From positions 19,811,033 through 19,875,032 of the forward strand of contig CM051456.1 in assembly GCA_028274465.1 (NCBI GenBank): a stretch of DNA of 64,000 bases, written 5' to 3'. Under the pieces are notes generated by a model. It made no database searches and was not told where the DNA came from. It saw nothing but the letters and a program-made list of their open reading frames with translations. Within the stretch, counting starts at the first letter, position 1. Each line of letters begins with the position of its first letter. The stretch comes from Plantago ovata (Eukaryota > Streptophyta > Magnoliopsida > Lamiales > Plantaginaceae). This document shows positions 46,401 through 57,893 of the stretch, piece after piece. The translations under genes were made by a program, and so were the position numbers.

Positions 46401-49400
46401 AATGTCCGAACCTCTAAATCCACCTCAATCCCTTGAATATCCTTCTTACTAGTACGTAGAAGCAAAATTTCATCGTCCATGAGCTTCTGACTATCATCAG
46501 ATCCATGATCCTCATCAACTTCCTTACCTGAAGATCCAATCATAGGATTCTCTACATCAACAACAGCCATATCAACCTTAGAACATCCATGCTCCTCCAT
46601 ATCAACTTCCTTCTTCACATTTTTCACTGCATCAGCAACAACTTCCTCCTCCACAACAAATTCCTTCTCCACATTTTTCACTGTATCAGCAACAACTTCC
46701 TCCTCCACATCAACTTCCTTCTCCCCCTTGTTCACTGCATCACCAACAACTTCCTCCTCCACATCAACTTTCTTCTCCCCCTTGTTCACTGAATTACCAC
46801 CAAGCTCCTCCAAATCAACTTCTTTCTCACCCTTCTTAACTGCATCACCACCAAGCTCATTCATATCAAGAACAACATGTTCCTTATCACATCCCTTCTT
46901 CTCAAAAACAATCTGCTCATCACCCCCAGTCACCAAAGTCCCATCACCCTCAACAATTTCTTCCGTATTCTGATCACTATCATCATGCATCCCACCCTGC
47001 ATCTTAACCTCTAGCTCAACATTTCTAGCTATAGAAGAAACATCAATGCTCTTCAGCTTCTCAGGATACAACACATCATCTAATAATTCAAATTCCTTCT
47101 TCATACCACTGGTTCCTTCATTATTATCAACCTGAGTCGGACTCTCATTCAAATTGGCAGGAACAAATGAATCACTAGGTGAATCATGCTGAGATGCTCT
47201 AATCGACTCCCCAATCCTCGACTTCAATTCAACACAAACATTGTCAACAAATGAATGAAGCATAGGATCATCATAAAACCTTTGAGTAAACCAACTCTGC
47301 GATGGTTCTAGTACATCATCCAATTCCTGACCACCAGAACCACACTTCTGCATCCTTTCAAGATGAGCACGCGAAACATTCTCAATATCATTCATGAATA
47401 TTTTCCAAGACTCTTCAGCAGTCTATAAAAAAAGCCAAATAAGCAAACCAGTGAGAAAACACTAAGTATGTAAAGAAGGAAAAAAAATGAAATCAACTAT
47501 ATACCCCATGATATCAACAATATACCCCATGATATCAACTATATACCCCATAATATCAACCATATACACCATGAAATCCTATACACATGCAGTAACTTCA
47601 AATTCTGACATAATAAAAACTTCAACAATATACCCCATGATATCACCAATATACCCCATAATATCAACCATATACCCCATGATATCAACTATATACCCCA
47701 TAATATCAACTACATACCCCATGAAATTCTATACACATGCAGTAACTTCAATATACCCAATGATATCAACTATATACCCAATGATATCAACTATACACAT
47801 CATCATATCATATACATGCAGTAACTACAAATTCTCTGATAATAAAAAACTTCCATAAAAACAAAGTTATATCCCATGATATGACACAAACATCCAATGA
47901 AAACATGTACACACAACTAACAGAAAAATAATTAAAAAAAAAAAAAAAATACCATAACAGAAGATTCGTCTCTAGCCTTCTTCGGAACATAATACACAGC
48001 ACCTTGACCAGGAAGTCTCTTTATAAGAGGATAGCTGGTATCACGCAATAATTTACCAAAACCTCCATTCTTCTTCTCATACTCGATCCTCTCCGATATC
48101 AGACCATCATTCCAGTGCTGAATCAAAGGGAGATCACGACCTTGAACTCGTTGTCTCACACTAAACCTCTCCAAGTAACAACCAATAAGAACCCAGAGGC
48201 ATCCACTCATAGCATTAAACTCCGAAGTTTTAAAACTCCTAACTGCAGAACCGAGCCTGTCAAGAACAAAACTACACCAGTCATATGTCTTAATCTTCTT
48301 AACGTTCTCAACAGCTCGCAACAGCTTCTGATCAACAACTGCTACAGGCAAAGGTGCCAAGAACACCCCACAAACATACAACACAAAGAGCTTCTTGAAC
48401 TCATCCCCCGCCTCCTTTAACTCAACCAACCGATCAGCAACTGTAGACAAACGAACCTCACCAGATTTGGTTTTATGTTCAGTTGCCCACGTCCAACTGT
48501 CAATAATCTCCTTCCTATACCTCCCTTTATCACCATACTTTTTATCCAAAGGCACCTCAACACCAGGATTACGAGGGATCATAAACAGATCGTAAACATC
48601 ATCACCGGTTATAGGAAACCTATCATCACCAATCACCATATAATAATTTTCATACTCGAACCTCTCCACCAACCAAGGAGTAAACTTCCTAGGCAGATAA
48701 TGTACAATAACATGCTGCAAACCACCAAAACCTATATCCATTACAGCATCCAATTGTGCTGTGTTGAATTTTCCAAACAAGTCCAACAACTTCTCAGCCT
48801 GACAATAAGCCTCCATCCTCTTATGTCTTACGCTACCATCAGGCAGAGTAACACAAATCAAGTAAGACTTCTGCTTCTCCGACAACTTATCAAATTCAGC
48901 AGCAGTAAAACTTTTCCCCTCCTTACGCCGCTTTTTCTTATCTCCCTGAAAATCTACAACACAAAAAAAAAAAAAAAAAAAAAAATTATTAAAAAAAAAA
49001 CATATGAAAACCCCATGATGTTACCAATATATCCCATGATGTTCACAATAAACCCCATGATCATATTTCTATTAATATCAAATACACACAGAATTTACAC
49101 TAAAAATGCCATGATATCTACAAAAGACCCCATGATATCATCAAAAGACCCCATGATATCCAAAAAAAGAAAAGGATACAATTCACAGAATCAAAAACAC
49201 ATAGTAGAAAACCCCATGATGTGACTAATATATCCCATGATATTCACAAATAAACCCCATGATCTTCAAAAAAAATGCATAGACTTACCAGAATCAGACT
49301 GAGTAGGTTGCTTCCTTTTATTACTCTTCTTCAAAGCATCAGTTGAACTGGACCCTGGCTTAAAAGAAGTAGCTGAAACAGCTCTAGTCCGGCGCATATC

Positions 49401-49855
49401 AACAACCATCTCTAATGATAAAACAGAAAACAACACCAAATCAAAAAAAGAAACCACGATATACTCAAAACATACAATAATATCACACAAACTTCCCCAT
49501 AATATCACAAAAACTTCCAAAAAAATATCCCCAAAAGACCCAATGATATCATCAAAAGACCCCATAATATCATCAAAAGACCCAATAATCTCCAAAAAAA
49601 AAATAAAAAATATACAATTACCAGAATAAAAAAAAGCAAGTAGAAAACCCCCATGATGTAACCAATATATCCCATGATAATCACAGTAAACCCCATGATC
49701 ATATTTCTATTAATATGAAATACACACAAAAAATACACTGAATATGCCATAATATTTCAAATAAACCCATGATATAATCAAAAGACCCCATGATATCACA
49801 TAAACTTCCCATGATATGACACAAACTTCAAATGATATCAAAAAATCTATTCAAA
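40101..49855 (+). repeat. dispersed ATATATCCCATGATATCAAC minisatellite confined to the MULE
   Basis: About 130 units by eye, consensus ATATATCCCATGATATCAAC with variants (GATTTCA, GATTTTACT, ACCCCATGA). They fill transposase introns 1-5, the convergent gap (43461-44329), and ULP introns at 44988-45091, 45221-45579, 46044-46205, 47423-47952, 48954-49288 and 49412-49882. The unit contains the palindrome TGATATCA. Orientation is the same on the plus strand throughout, so it reads sense in one gene and antisense in the other. Exons are free of it. I see only one isolated look-alike outside the element (61435). In intron 1 and in ULP intron 3 units are interspersed with ACATGCACACATRCAGTAA. Confidence 0.9.
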
Positions 49856-50045
49856 ATACATAACAAAACAGAACACAAAAACCTTTTAATGAGTCAGGAG
49901 ATGTCTTCTTTCTCTTGTAAACTAAACCACCACTTGGACTTGCATTTTTCTTCGCACCAGAAGGAGCTCGCGTCCTTGTGCTTGGTTCATTCACAGCAGC
50001 AGCATCAGATGTAGTAGATCGCGTCTTCCTTTTATCACCATCCAT
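44330..50045 (-). CDS. Ulp1-like (peptidase C48) protein gene carried by the MULE
   Basis: Minus-strand exons: 50045-49883, 49411-49289, 48953-47953, 47422-46206, 46043-45854, 45762-45580, 45220-45092, 44987-44796, 44686-44330. They total 3555 bases, 1184 codons plus stop, with every junction in frame and no internal stop. The N-terminal 100 residues are basic and low-complexity. Residues of about 100-430 resemble the plant-specific domain found upstream of Ulp1 in transposon-borne proteases. An acidic region with about five EEEVV-type repeats follows. The protease core shows GNHYTCYVV (H969), YLDNR (D986) and EDCGVYLMKHME (C1043), the His-Asp-Cys order of SUMO proteases; His is followed by Tyr instead of the usual Trp. 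A coiled-coil, KE-rich tail ends the protein. Captured ULP-like genes are known in plant MULEs (Kaonashi type). Substrate unknown. Confidence 0.85.
46595..46875 (-). repeat. coding tandem repeats, acidic EEEVV type
   Basis: Within the fourth exon of the Ulp1-like gene a unit of about 20 codons is repeated roughly five times: VDVEEEVVGDAVNKGEKE, VDVEEEVVADTVKNVEKE, FVVEEEVVADAVKNVKKE and relatives. Unit length stays in frame. The plus-strand frames through it are shadows. Confidence 0.85.
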
Positions 50046-50840
50046 ATCTAACACACAAACAAAGTAAAAAAAAGGAACAAAGCACCATGAAAACCACAAT
50101 CACAATACTACTACAAAGCACAAAAACAAACAACAAAGCAAAAATACTACTACAAAAACACAGAAAACGTTAATGCAGAAAACCAATACCACTCCATCCA
50201 GAAAAGAAAAAAATGACATAAAAACGTCAATGCAGCACAATACCTTCAATGGAGCACAACAACAGACAACAAAAACCACAACGTATAAGCAAAAAACAAA
50301 CAGAAACCACCATGTATAAGCAAAAAAAAATCAAACAGAAACCACCATGTATAAGCAAAATTCGAACAATTGAGTAACAAAAAACAAAAATAAAACTACT
50401 ACTAAACATCACACACATAAACGAGCATAAAACAAACACAATACTACTACAAAATCACAGAAAAATAAAGAAAACCACATCCAGAAAACCAAAAACGACC
50501 TAAAACTTCAATGGAGAACAATACCTTCAACAGAGCACAAAATCGAACTTAAAATACACCAAACAACCGTCGATGAAGATGAAAACCGCTTCAAAACCGT
50601 CAATCGAACGCAAAAACGCTTGAAAAAACCCTAGAGAGAGAGACAACCCGATCGAACTGAGAGGAGAAAAAAAAGAAAAGAGAAAGAAGCCGTGTTTATT
50701 GGTTAATATCTGCTAACCCGAATAAGGAACCGGGTCATAAATCCGGATCCCGAGTTTTTTAAATGGGTAGCGAGATTTTGGTTGGTAAATTGCAAAAAAG
50801 TCCCGTCTATATTAAATACCGTCTTTCGTGAGAATTTGCG
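50046..50840 (-). promoter_or_regulatory. right TIR and 5' leader of the Ulp1-like gene
   Basis: Reading leftward, the right TIR (50840 to about 50760) is followed by a CT-rich leader (near 50650), a donor (TTGAAG then GTATTG) at about 50524 and an acceptor (GTGTTAG) just before the ATG at 50045. The leader intron holds two to three repeats of ACCACCATGTATAAGCAAAA. The left end has the same plan for the transposase, so each TIR probably serves as a promoter, as in MuDR. Confidence 0.5.
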
Positions 50841-50849
50841 CCCTTCAAA

Positions 50850-51450
50850 ACCCTTTAAATGAAAATGAAAGAGAGAAAATACATTATTCTCGTGTAATCC
50901 AATCCATTACCAAATAGAAAAGACCCAATAAGAAAAAGGAACGTGTCACACTAGCACAAAGTCCACCACGCTCCACGATCTCTCTCCTCCCTTTCCGACT
51001 CTGAAAATCTCAAAAGAAAATTGAAAATAAAAAGATTAGTAAATTCACATGATGTCCCATTGAGTCAACCGTCTCCGTTTGTTTCCCGAAAATAAGAAAA
51101 ACAAAACCATCAAATCTATTTCAAATGAAATCCCAAATCCTTATTCGCTTCTCAATTAGGGTTCTTATTTCCTTCCAAAGATAGGAATTCTTCCTTCCTA
51201 TTTTTGGATTCGTGATTCTGTTTTCTGCTTATTCGCTGTTTCTCCTGTGATATAGCCCGATTAACTTCGTTGTTGTTTGTTTCGTTTGGTTGTTGTTGCT
51301 ATTTCTGTATGCTAATTTTGCTCTGTTTTCGATTTGGCATTCGTATTCTGGATTCGATTTAGCATATACCTGTTGCTTATTGCAAGGCTTCTGTAGCTTT
51401 TTTTTTATTTCTTTCCGTCAGTAGAAGCTGTATTCGTTTGTGTTTAGAAG
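50850..51450 (+). other. SMR gene upstream region and leader
   Basis: Beyond the MULE target duplication this is host DNA: a purine-rich stretch, CTCTCTCCTCCC near 50985 and a T-rich leader up to the ATG at 51451. The upstream distance from MIK in the ancestor would have been short without the inserted elements. Confidence 0.45.
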
Positions 51451-54400
51451 ATGAAGCAACAGAAAAGGAAGAAGCGGTCTAGACCTTCTAAAGTAAAGGA
51501 ATCCACCACCAATCATCCAGCAGGAGGTGGTGGTGGAGCAGTAGTAGTTGATGAGAAACAGCAGAAGAGTGTGAGTGATTTGATGGAGGTTTTTGCTTCT
51601 GCATCGTTGGATGAAGTTACTTCAGCTTACAAGGAAGCAGATGGGGATCTTGATAAGGCTGCAGAAATTCTGGCTGGTGAGGTTGTGAGTGTGGTTACTG
51701 AGGATCATGTGGTGCCTGAGGATCAGAGCACGTGCACCACGAGTTCGAGTGGGAACTGTGTTGCGGGGTCTAGCTCGAGTTCGAACAGCTCTGATCTTTT
51801 TTTGGTGATGGGAGTGAGTATGGTGGGAATGGTTTTATAATGAAGACCAGGCCAAAGACGAAGAGAGTTATTGCTTCTGCTGGAACTGTGTCAACAGTGT
51901 TGGGTAAGGATTATGTGAGGTCTACTCCGATGAAGGGGTCCTCCAAGATGAAGGGTTGTCGTGAGGAAAATTGGACCCAGGAAGCTGTGGACTTCTTGTG
52001 CTCGATGCTTGGAGATGAGTCTGAGCTAGGAGTAGCTGTAGTTGGTGATGTTTTGTGTGAGTTTCTGATTTTATTTTTACTTTGTGATTACTGTTTTGTG
52101 TGGATATGTGTGGGGTTTGGGAGGTTGGGTTTAGGTTTAGCTTTCTTAAATCAGTGAAAGAGACTTGCAAAGTATCAATAAATGGATTTGGCTTGGGGGT
52201 TGGGTTTAACTTTACATGATCTCAGACAATGTAAAATTATTAATTTTCGATAAATTACTTTGGCTCATAAAAGTATCATAGAAATAATGCTTTTGAATTA
52301 GAAGGGACTTGCATTTTGTGAGGCTTGGATAAGTCCATCTTTTGAATTATGGTGGATACTCTGCAATTGACTTTGACTTGTAGTTTCTTTTCTCTTTGGC
52401 AGGTCAATGTGGGTATAACCTAGAGAAGGTGAGCGCCTTAGTTTGTTTGATTTATATTTAATCTGTGTGGCCAGGTTTTTGTTTTCATATGAAGAAGACT
52501 TGGATAGGACTAATTGTTAGGTTCACACTTAACTTGGGATCTATGGTTATTGGTTGAATCTTAGTTGTGTGGCGATGTTGCTGGATTGATCAGTAAAAAG
52601 TGATTTGGTTTCTGATGTTTATCCTTATAACCTATGGATATTCTGTGGTGACCTTAAAGTTAGGTTGATTAGATTTCAACTTGGCATAGTTTTTGGAGTT
52701 GGAGTAATAATTGTCAGTACATCAGAATTCCTTTCAGGGCTTTATGTCTCAAAAACGAACTTTGGATGTTTCAAGCTGATACATCAATGCTTTTTCTTCT
52801 TTTTATTATTGACTTTTATTTTTTATATACAGGTATCCCAAACTATTTAAAACATTTTAGAAGTGAATTGTGGGTTTGAATGTGCGTGTTACTTGGCTAT
52901 GAAGTATCTCCAAGATATGCTTGCTCAGTTTGGTGATTGCAATGTGTATATTTGTACTAATGCTATTCCATGATTAGACACTATGCACAGGTTTTATTTT
53001 CTTAGTTTCCTTTATTCATGTGTCTGTATTTATTCTCTTGGGTATTGACCAAGTAATAATTACCTGCCAACAACAGGAATTAATCTTCTTCAAGTTAGAG
53101 AGTGCATATGGTAGACCTCCCCGTCTAAGCGTGCTCCATTCACAAAAGTGGGATCTGAATCCAATCTCTTGCTTGAGGATTTGAATCCCCAATTTTTTTT
53201 ATTCCAACCTTTGTTGGTGCATGTTTCTCTATCACATATCACATGAGATTCACAATGATGCTTCTGACTTTTAAGTTGTTCAGGACATTAGGCTCTATGA
53301 ATATTATCTTAAAGCGTCTTTTCTGACAATCCGTTCCACTTTCCCAGGCTTTAGATGTGTTGCTTGAGTTTGGGCGTACGACTGAGAACACAGAAGATTC
53401 TCTGGAGCCAACTGATAGTGTATGCTACATCTGTCTTAAATAATGATAGTGTTTAGTATGTTCAGAAGTTACGCAGTTTCTTATCAAGCTATTGTGTTCT
53501 TGCAGCTGATTGACCAAACATCCGATTGTACTTCTAATTCATCTGAAATTGAACTTCAGGACAATGTGTGGTTTAGAGGGAATCCATTTAGGTAATGCGG
53601 AATGCTTGTTATTCATATAGCTTTTGCCTGTTCCATTCTGGATCAAAATTCTTTTTGTCTCTATTGCACTGAAGGTGTAATCATATAGAGTCCTATGTAA
53701 TAGCCTATTGGGGAGAAGAACTAGGATTGTTCAGTCCTTTGCCGAGGATCATCCTCGGTATGAACAGGGCGTCAGAACAAGAATAGTAAGTAGCATGGGT
53801 ATTAATCATGTTTCAGGTAGGTCACTGTAAGGGTGTGAAGAGAGCAAACCTTTGTTTTGGCCCCCACATTATTTATTTCCAGGACAAAGACGAAGATTGA
53901 AAGGCTTGTAATTGTCTGTTTTTTTTAATATGGAGAGGAAATTATAACTTCGTGAATTTTTAGAAAAAAAACCTGTCTATCCTAAACATTAGGGAAGAAA
54001 CACCACCAGCCCAAGTATTTGGCGCATTCCCTAATTTAAGTGTAAGCGGTTCTTCTAATGTTCAGGACAAAGTGGTTTTTAATAAGACCTATTCCAGAAC
54101 TTTTTACCAGAGATCTGAGATGTGATCTGGGTTCCCCTTTTAAATGTTGATCTGGAGGGAAAGAAATTTCTTATCCCAAGTTTATTGTGGTCAGATGATA
54201 GCCTTCATGACTCTTGAGATTTTCTCTTATTGTTTCAGGGATCTATCAAAAGCTCCTGAATCCAGTGATTCTGACGTTTCATGTGAGTCGAGATATGTTG
54301 AGTCAGAATTGCCACAGAAGGTGTTGGAATCCTTGTTTAGCATGCCCACTCCTAAGACTGCTGAACATGAACCTAACACCATGAACTGGAGAAAGGTAGT

Positions 54401-57400
54401 TAAGCAAATGACATCCCTTGGTCAAGGATCTGAAACTGGCATATGTAATGGAGGGCTGCCACTACCTGGTAATTTAAGCATTCCGTACATGGGCTGTCTG
54501 ATTCATAATGTTTCCATCCAAAAAGACTAGATATGTGCTTGCTGGTTTTACACTGAGAGTCATATTATTGTAGGTTGAATCTTTTGCTTCTGTTGTTTGA
54601 ATTGAAGTCTGTGACTTGCAAAGTCATTTAATTATGTGGTTCTGGAAGAAAATTATGTTTGTGTGGCGAATGCTATTTTGAAGTTGATAGTTTCATGTGT
54701 TCCCCACATAATCCAATTGGTGAAGCTTGTGAATTAGTACCTGGCACTGTGTTATGTCATACATCTATGACCAATATTTCTGTTACTCATTTTGGACTGG
54801 TAGTGGTTTTCATTAGTATAGCTATTTCATGAATACATCTTATAAATTCCTGCTGTGTGTCACTACTGCACTCTACTTCACTTACTCATTTGATCTGGGT
54901 GAAACGATTATAGTTCAACAGATTATTTCTGATTTTGGTTGCACATTTCCAAACCTTCCCCCTTCCCAACTTTGGGCTTGTTGATATGGGAAAGTTATTA
55001 CCTAGACCAGGTCTATGACTCATCTATAGACCTTGTGGCTAGGATTGATCCACAACACACATTAATTAAGTGTGACCCACAATAATTGTTGATGTGGATC
55101 ATTTGTAACCACATGGTCTACAACATTAAATGTAGACCTGGTCTAGGTAAGTATTTTCCGTTGATATGTATATAGCTATTTTCTCATCTGACTTTTGTAA
55201 ACTTATAGCTAAGGAAGAGGAATATCGGGTGCTTAGGGCATCTGCAAAGCAGCATTGGGATTCTATGAAATCTTACTATCACAAGGTATATAATATACCA
55301 CATCGTATGTCTAGTCGTAGAGCTAGTGGGTGTGTAATTACGGATTTCCATCTCTGAGCTTGTAAATCTCACAAGGTAGATCTCATTGCAGGCTACAACA
55401 GCATTTTCAAATGGGGAAAAGCAGTATGCATCTTATCTCTCTGAGCAGGTGTTGCCCTGCACTTTTTTTTAATAGTTTTATTATCGTTTAGACTTTCCTT
55501 CTGCATATAGTTTCTTTTAAATAATATACTTTGACATGGAGTCTTGGGACTTAGGTGTGGAGAAGAAGTCTTTATGATTTATGTACACTAGTATAACCCT
55601 TTTAAGGTCTTGGGCCTATATGTTGCTCGCCTTGTTGTATATTCCCCCATTTAAGTTCGTGCATGCATACCTCTTGACTCTGTATCCATTCAAGTTTGGG
55701 TTATTAGATCTCTTCCCTTTAAAGACGGATAATAATCTTAGCTGCAAAGAAGTGGTGGTTATAGGAAAGACTTGCAGTCTTGCACATGTAAGGTGTAAAA
55801 ACAAAGGCAAAGAACATATCAGAAGATACAAGTGCTAAGATATGAGGTTGTTTGGATCCAACTTTTTACTTGCAAGAGTAAGAGAGGGCTTATTGTTGAA
55901 ATTGTTAGACAGATCTGTTACCTGATTCGTGGAATGCTCGGAACGTGAACACGGTGTGCGGTACACGATTCTCTCGTGAACAATTCGATTCTCCAGAGAA
56001 TCACATAACACTGATTCTCTGATTTTTGGAATGCGATTCGCCACTATTCAAAATGTGATTTATACATTTTTGAATTGTGATTCGCTACTGTGTATAATTC
56101 GAAGGAAGTATGATTTGTATAAAATAAATAACATTGATTAAATGTTTAAATATAAAAACATGTTTATTGAAGGCAAATAATTATTTACCACTAGATAATG
56201 CACAGAAAAAATTCTAGAATTATTACTAAAATCAAATATGATCCATTAGTCTTCATTTTGCTTATTATCTCCGCTTTGCTGAATATGGAGAATCGGCACA
56301 TGACCCCGAGAGATTCGGTACTCTGAAGAACCCCGAACTGGAACGTGTGTTCCGGTTTGCGATTCACTGGGGTTCAAGGGAATCAGGTAACCCTGAAGTT
56401 CTACAAATAAACGATCTTACCATTAAACAGCACCTTGTTTGCCACCATAGCCTGAGTGCAATGTGAAGCCCCATTCAAATATTTTTCTATTGTGTATTTA
56501 TATGTTATACATACAACGTATGTTGTGTGACAGCTATATGAACAAACTTCCATTTGAATTACTGCAGGGACGGTTGCAGAATAAAATGGCTCGAGAAGCG
56601 GATGAAATGGCGAGCAAGGATATATTTACTTCTAGGTGGGATGTTGTATGTTTGAAAAAAAAAAAAAAAAAAACGCATCTGGTCACAGGTTCTTTGTTGC
56701 CTCACCTATCTGTTGAACTGCAGAAACAGGAGTATCGAAAACATAATTACTATCGATCTTCATGGACAGCACATCAAACAAGCAATGAGGCTTTTGAAGT
56801 TGCACCTTCTGTTTGGAGCATATGTGCGCTGTAAGAATCCATACCTTCTTCGTTTACATTATAGCCATAATTTTTAATACAGTAACTCAATAACATTACT
56901 TTCATTTGTTAAAATTCAAGTTCGGTCTTTCTAAACTTTTTCTTCTCTCAATCGTTTCTCTAGCTGTTCGGCTATTCCGGGTTATCACGGGCTGTGGGAG
57001 CCATGGTGTTGGCAAGTCAAAGCTGAAATCTTCGGTGAGGACAAATCCACCTGACATCATTTATTACTCATCTGTTTTTTAGTTTCTTTATGTTTTTCTT
57101 TTCTGTCCATTTTTTAAAGATTCTTTACGTTTTCTTGTTTGGCAAATTTTGATCTCACATCTTTATTTTGGGCCCTACCACTAAACCAACACCACACATT
57201 ATACAAATCTCCTAAAAATCCGTTTCAAAAGCAAACGTAAAGAATCTGAAGAAAACGGAGAAGAGTATATATTGGAACTGCAGATTGACCCGTATCTGTT
57301 TAAAGGAACCATAAATGCATGAACACCGTCGTATTAAATATAACTTGAGCTGAATCCATCTGTTAATTTGTCACATGGTATCTTGTGTTTTGATAATTTC

Positions 57401-57893
57401 GGCATTAGGAGTCTAGGACCCCGTTTTATTCCAAATACTCCAATATGTTTGGTACCAAATGAAATACGTACTGATATTTTTGCAAGCCAAGTTCTGCATT
57501 GAGTTTCTGAAACAAGATGCTATTAACCCAATTGTGGGCTGGAACAGGAAGCTTTGTTCAATTTCTCAATATTTCAGTAGCATTTCAGATCCTTTTGGTT
57601 TTGCTTATATTGGCAAAATTATGAGATCACCTAGATTCTGGATCTTTCGGTTATGCTTGATTTGGGTTGTTCTTGTTGCTAACTTTTAACTACACGTATT
57701 TCGGTATTTGGTTCTTTGCGTTGGTCTTGTTGCTAACATTTAATTACCCATATTTGGTTACTTTGTTTAGGTAATTGATCTTCTTAACAATGAAGGCATT
57801 AAATATTCTGAAGAGAACAGAGGCACTCTGCTCATTAGACTCAGCGGCCAGACAGATTTTAGCTTCCTAGATTCTGTTAGTGACAGCGAGTGA
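51451..57893 (+). CDS. SMR (small MutS-related) domain protein, apparent 1-bp frameshift in exon 1
   Basis: Exons: 51451-52056, 52403-52428, 53348-53419, 53506-53591, 54239-54468, 55209-55285, 55392-55448, 56568-56635, 56724-56830, 56964-57034, 57771-57893. Residues of about 30-75 look like a CUE/UBA-type helix bundle (SVSDLMEVFASASLDEVTSA). DUF1771 follows at about 341-405 (EEEYRVLRASAKQHWDSM, GRLQNKMAREADEMAS). The C-terminal SMR domain (about 415-492) shows TIDLHGQHIKQAMRLLK, ITGCGSHGVGKSKLK and ENRGTLLIRL. The frame stops early after seven T at 51797-51803; one more T would make all 11 exons agree and give 507 codons. The rest is undamaged, so either a homopolymer sequencing error or a very young lesion is likely. 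SMR domains bind or nick nucleic acid. The Arabidopsis counterpart lies beside the inositol kinase gene. Confidence 0.85.
55001..55147. mobile_element. small MITE in SMR gene intron 5
   Basis: The ends CCTAGACCAGGTCTA and TAGACCTGGTCTAGG are inverted and bounded by TTA and TAA. The length is 147 bases. Each end is itself palindromic. It lies between exon 5 and exon 6 and does not touch splice sites. Confidence 0.75.

Larger units (their letters stand above)
39139..50840. mobile_element. Mutator-like element with transposase and Ulp1-like gene
   Basis: The direct repeat CCCTTCAAA occurs at 39130-39138 and 50841-50849, the 9-base target duplication of the Mutator superfamily. Starting exactly inside it, the left end and the reverse complement of the right end align without gaps from base 8 onward, sharing TCTC, AGAC and TATAGAC at identical positions. 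The first seven bases do not match. The 11.7 kb body carries a FAR1-type transposase gene running inward from the left and a protease gene running inward from the right, so they converge, as mudrA and mudrB do in maize MuDR. It lies between MIK and the SMR gene, and its boundaries coincide with the limits of a distinctive internal minisatellite. Confidence 0.85.

Noticed and set aside
47487..47858. Open plus-strand frame of repeated Ile-Tyr-Pro-Met units
   Set aside because: It is the translation of the CCATGATATC minisatellite inside an intron of the minus-strand protease gene.
48115..49224. Long plus-strand frames opposite the Ulp1-like gene
   Set aside because: The minus-strand frame carries splice-consistent exons and domain similarity; the plus-strand frames run into the minisatellite and match no family.
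40101..49855. CRISPR-like array of short repeats with spacers
   Set aside because: Units are irregularly spaced, degenerate, interspersed with exons of plant-type genes, and lie in a eukaryotic transposon. It is a minisatellite.
39139..50840. Domesticated FAR1/FHY3 transcription factor gene instead of a transposon
   Set aside because: Inverted ends, a 9-base target duplication and a convergent ULP gene show an element; the frame is also broken twice.
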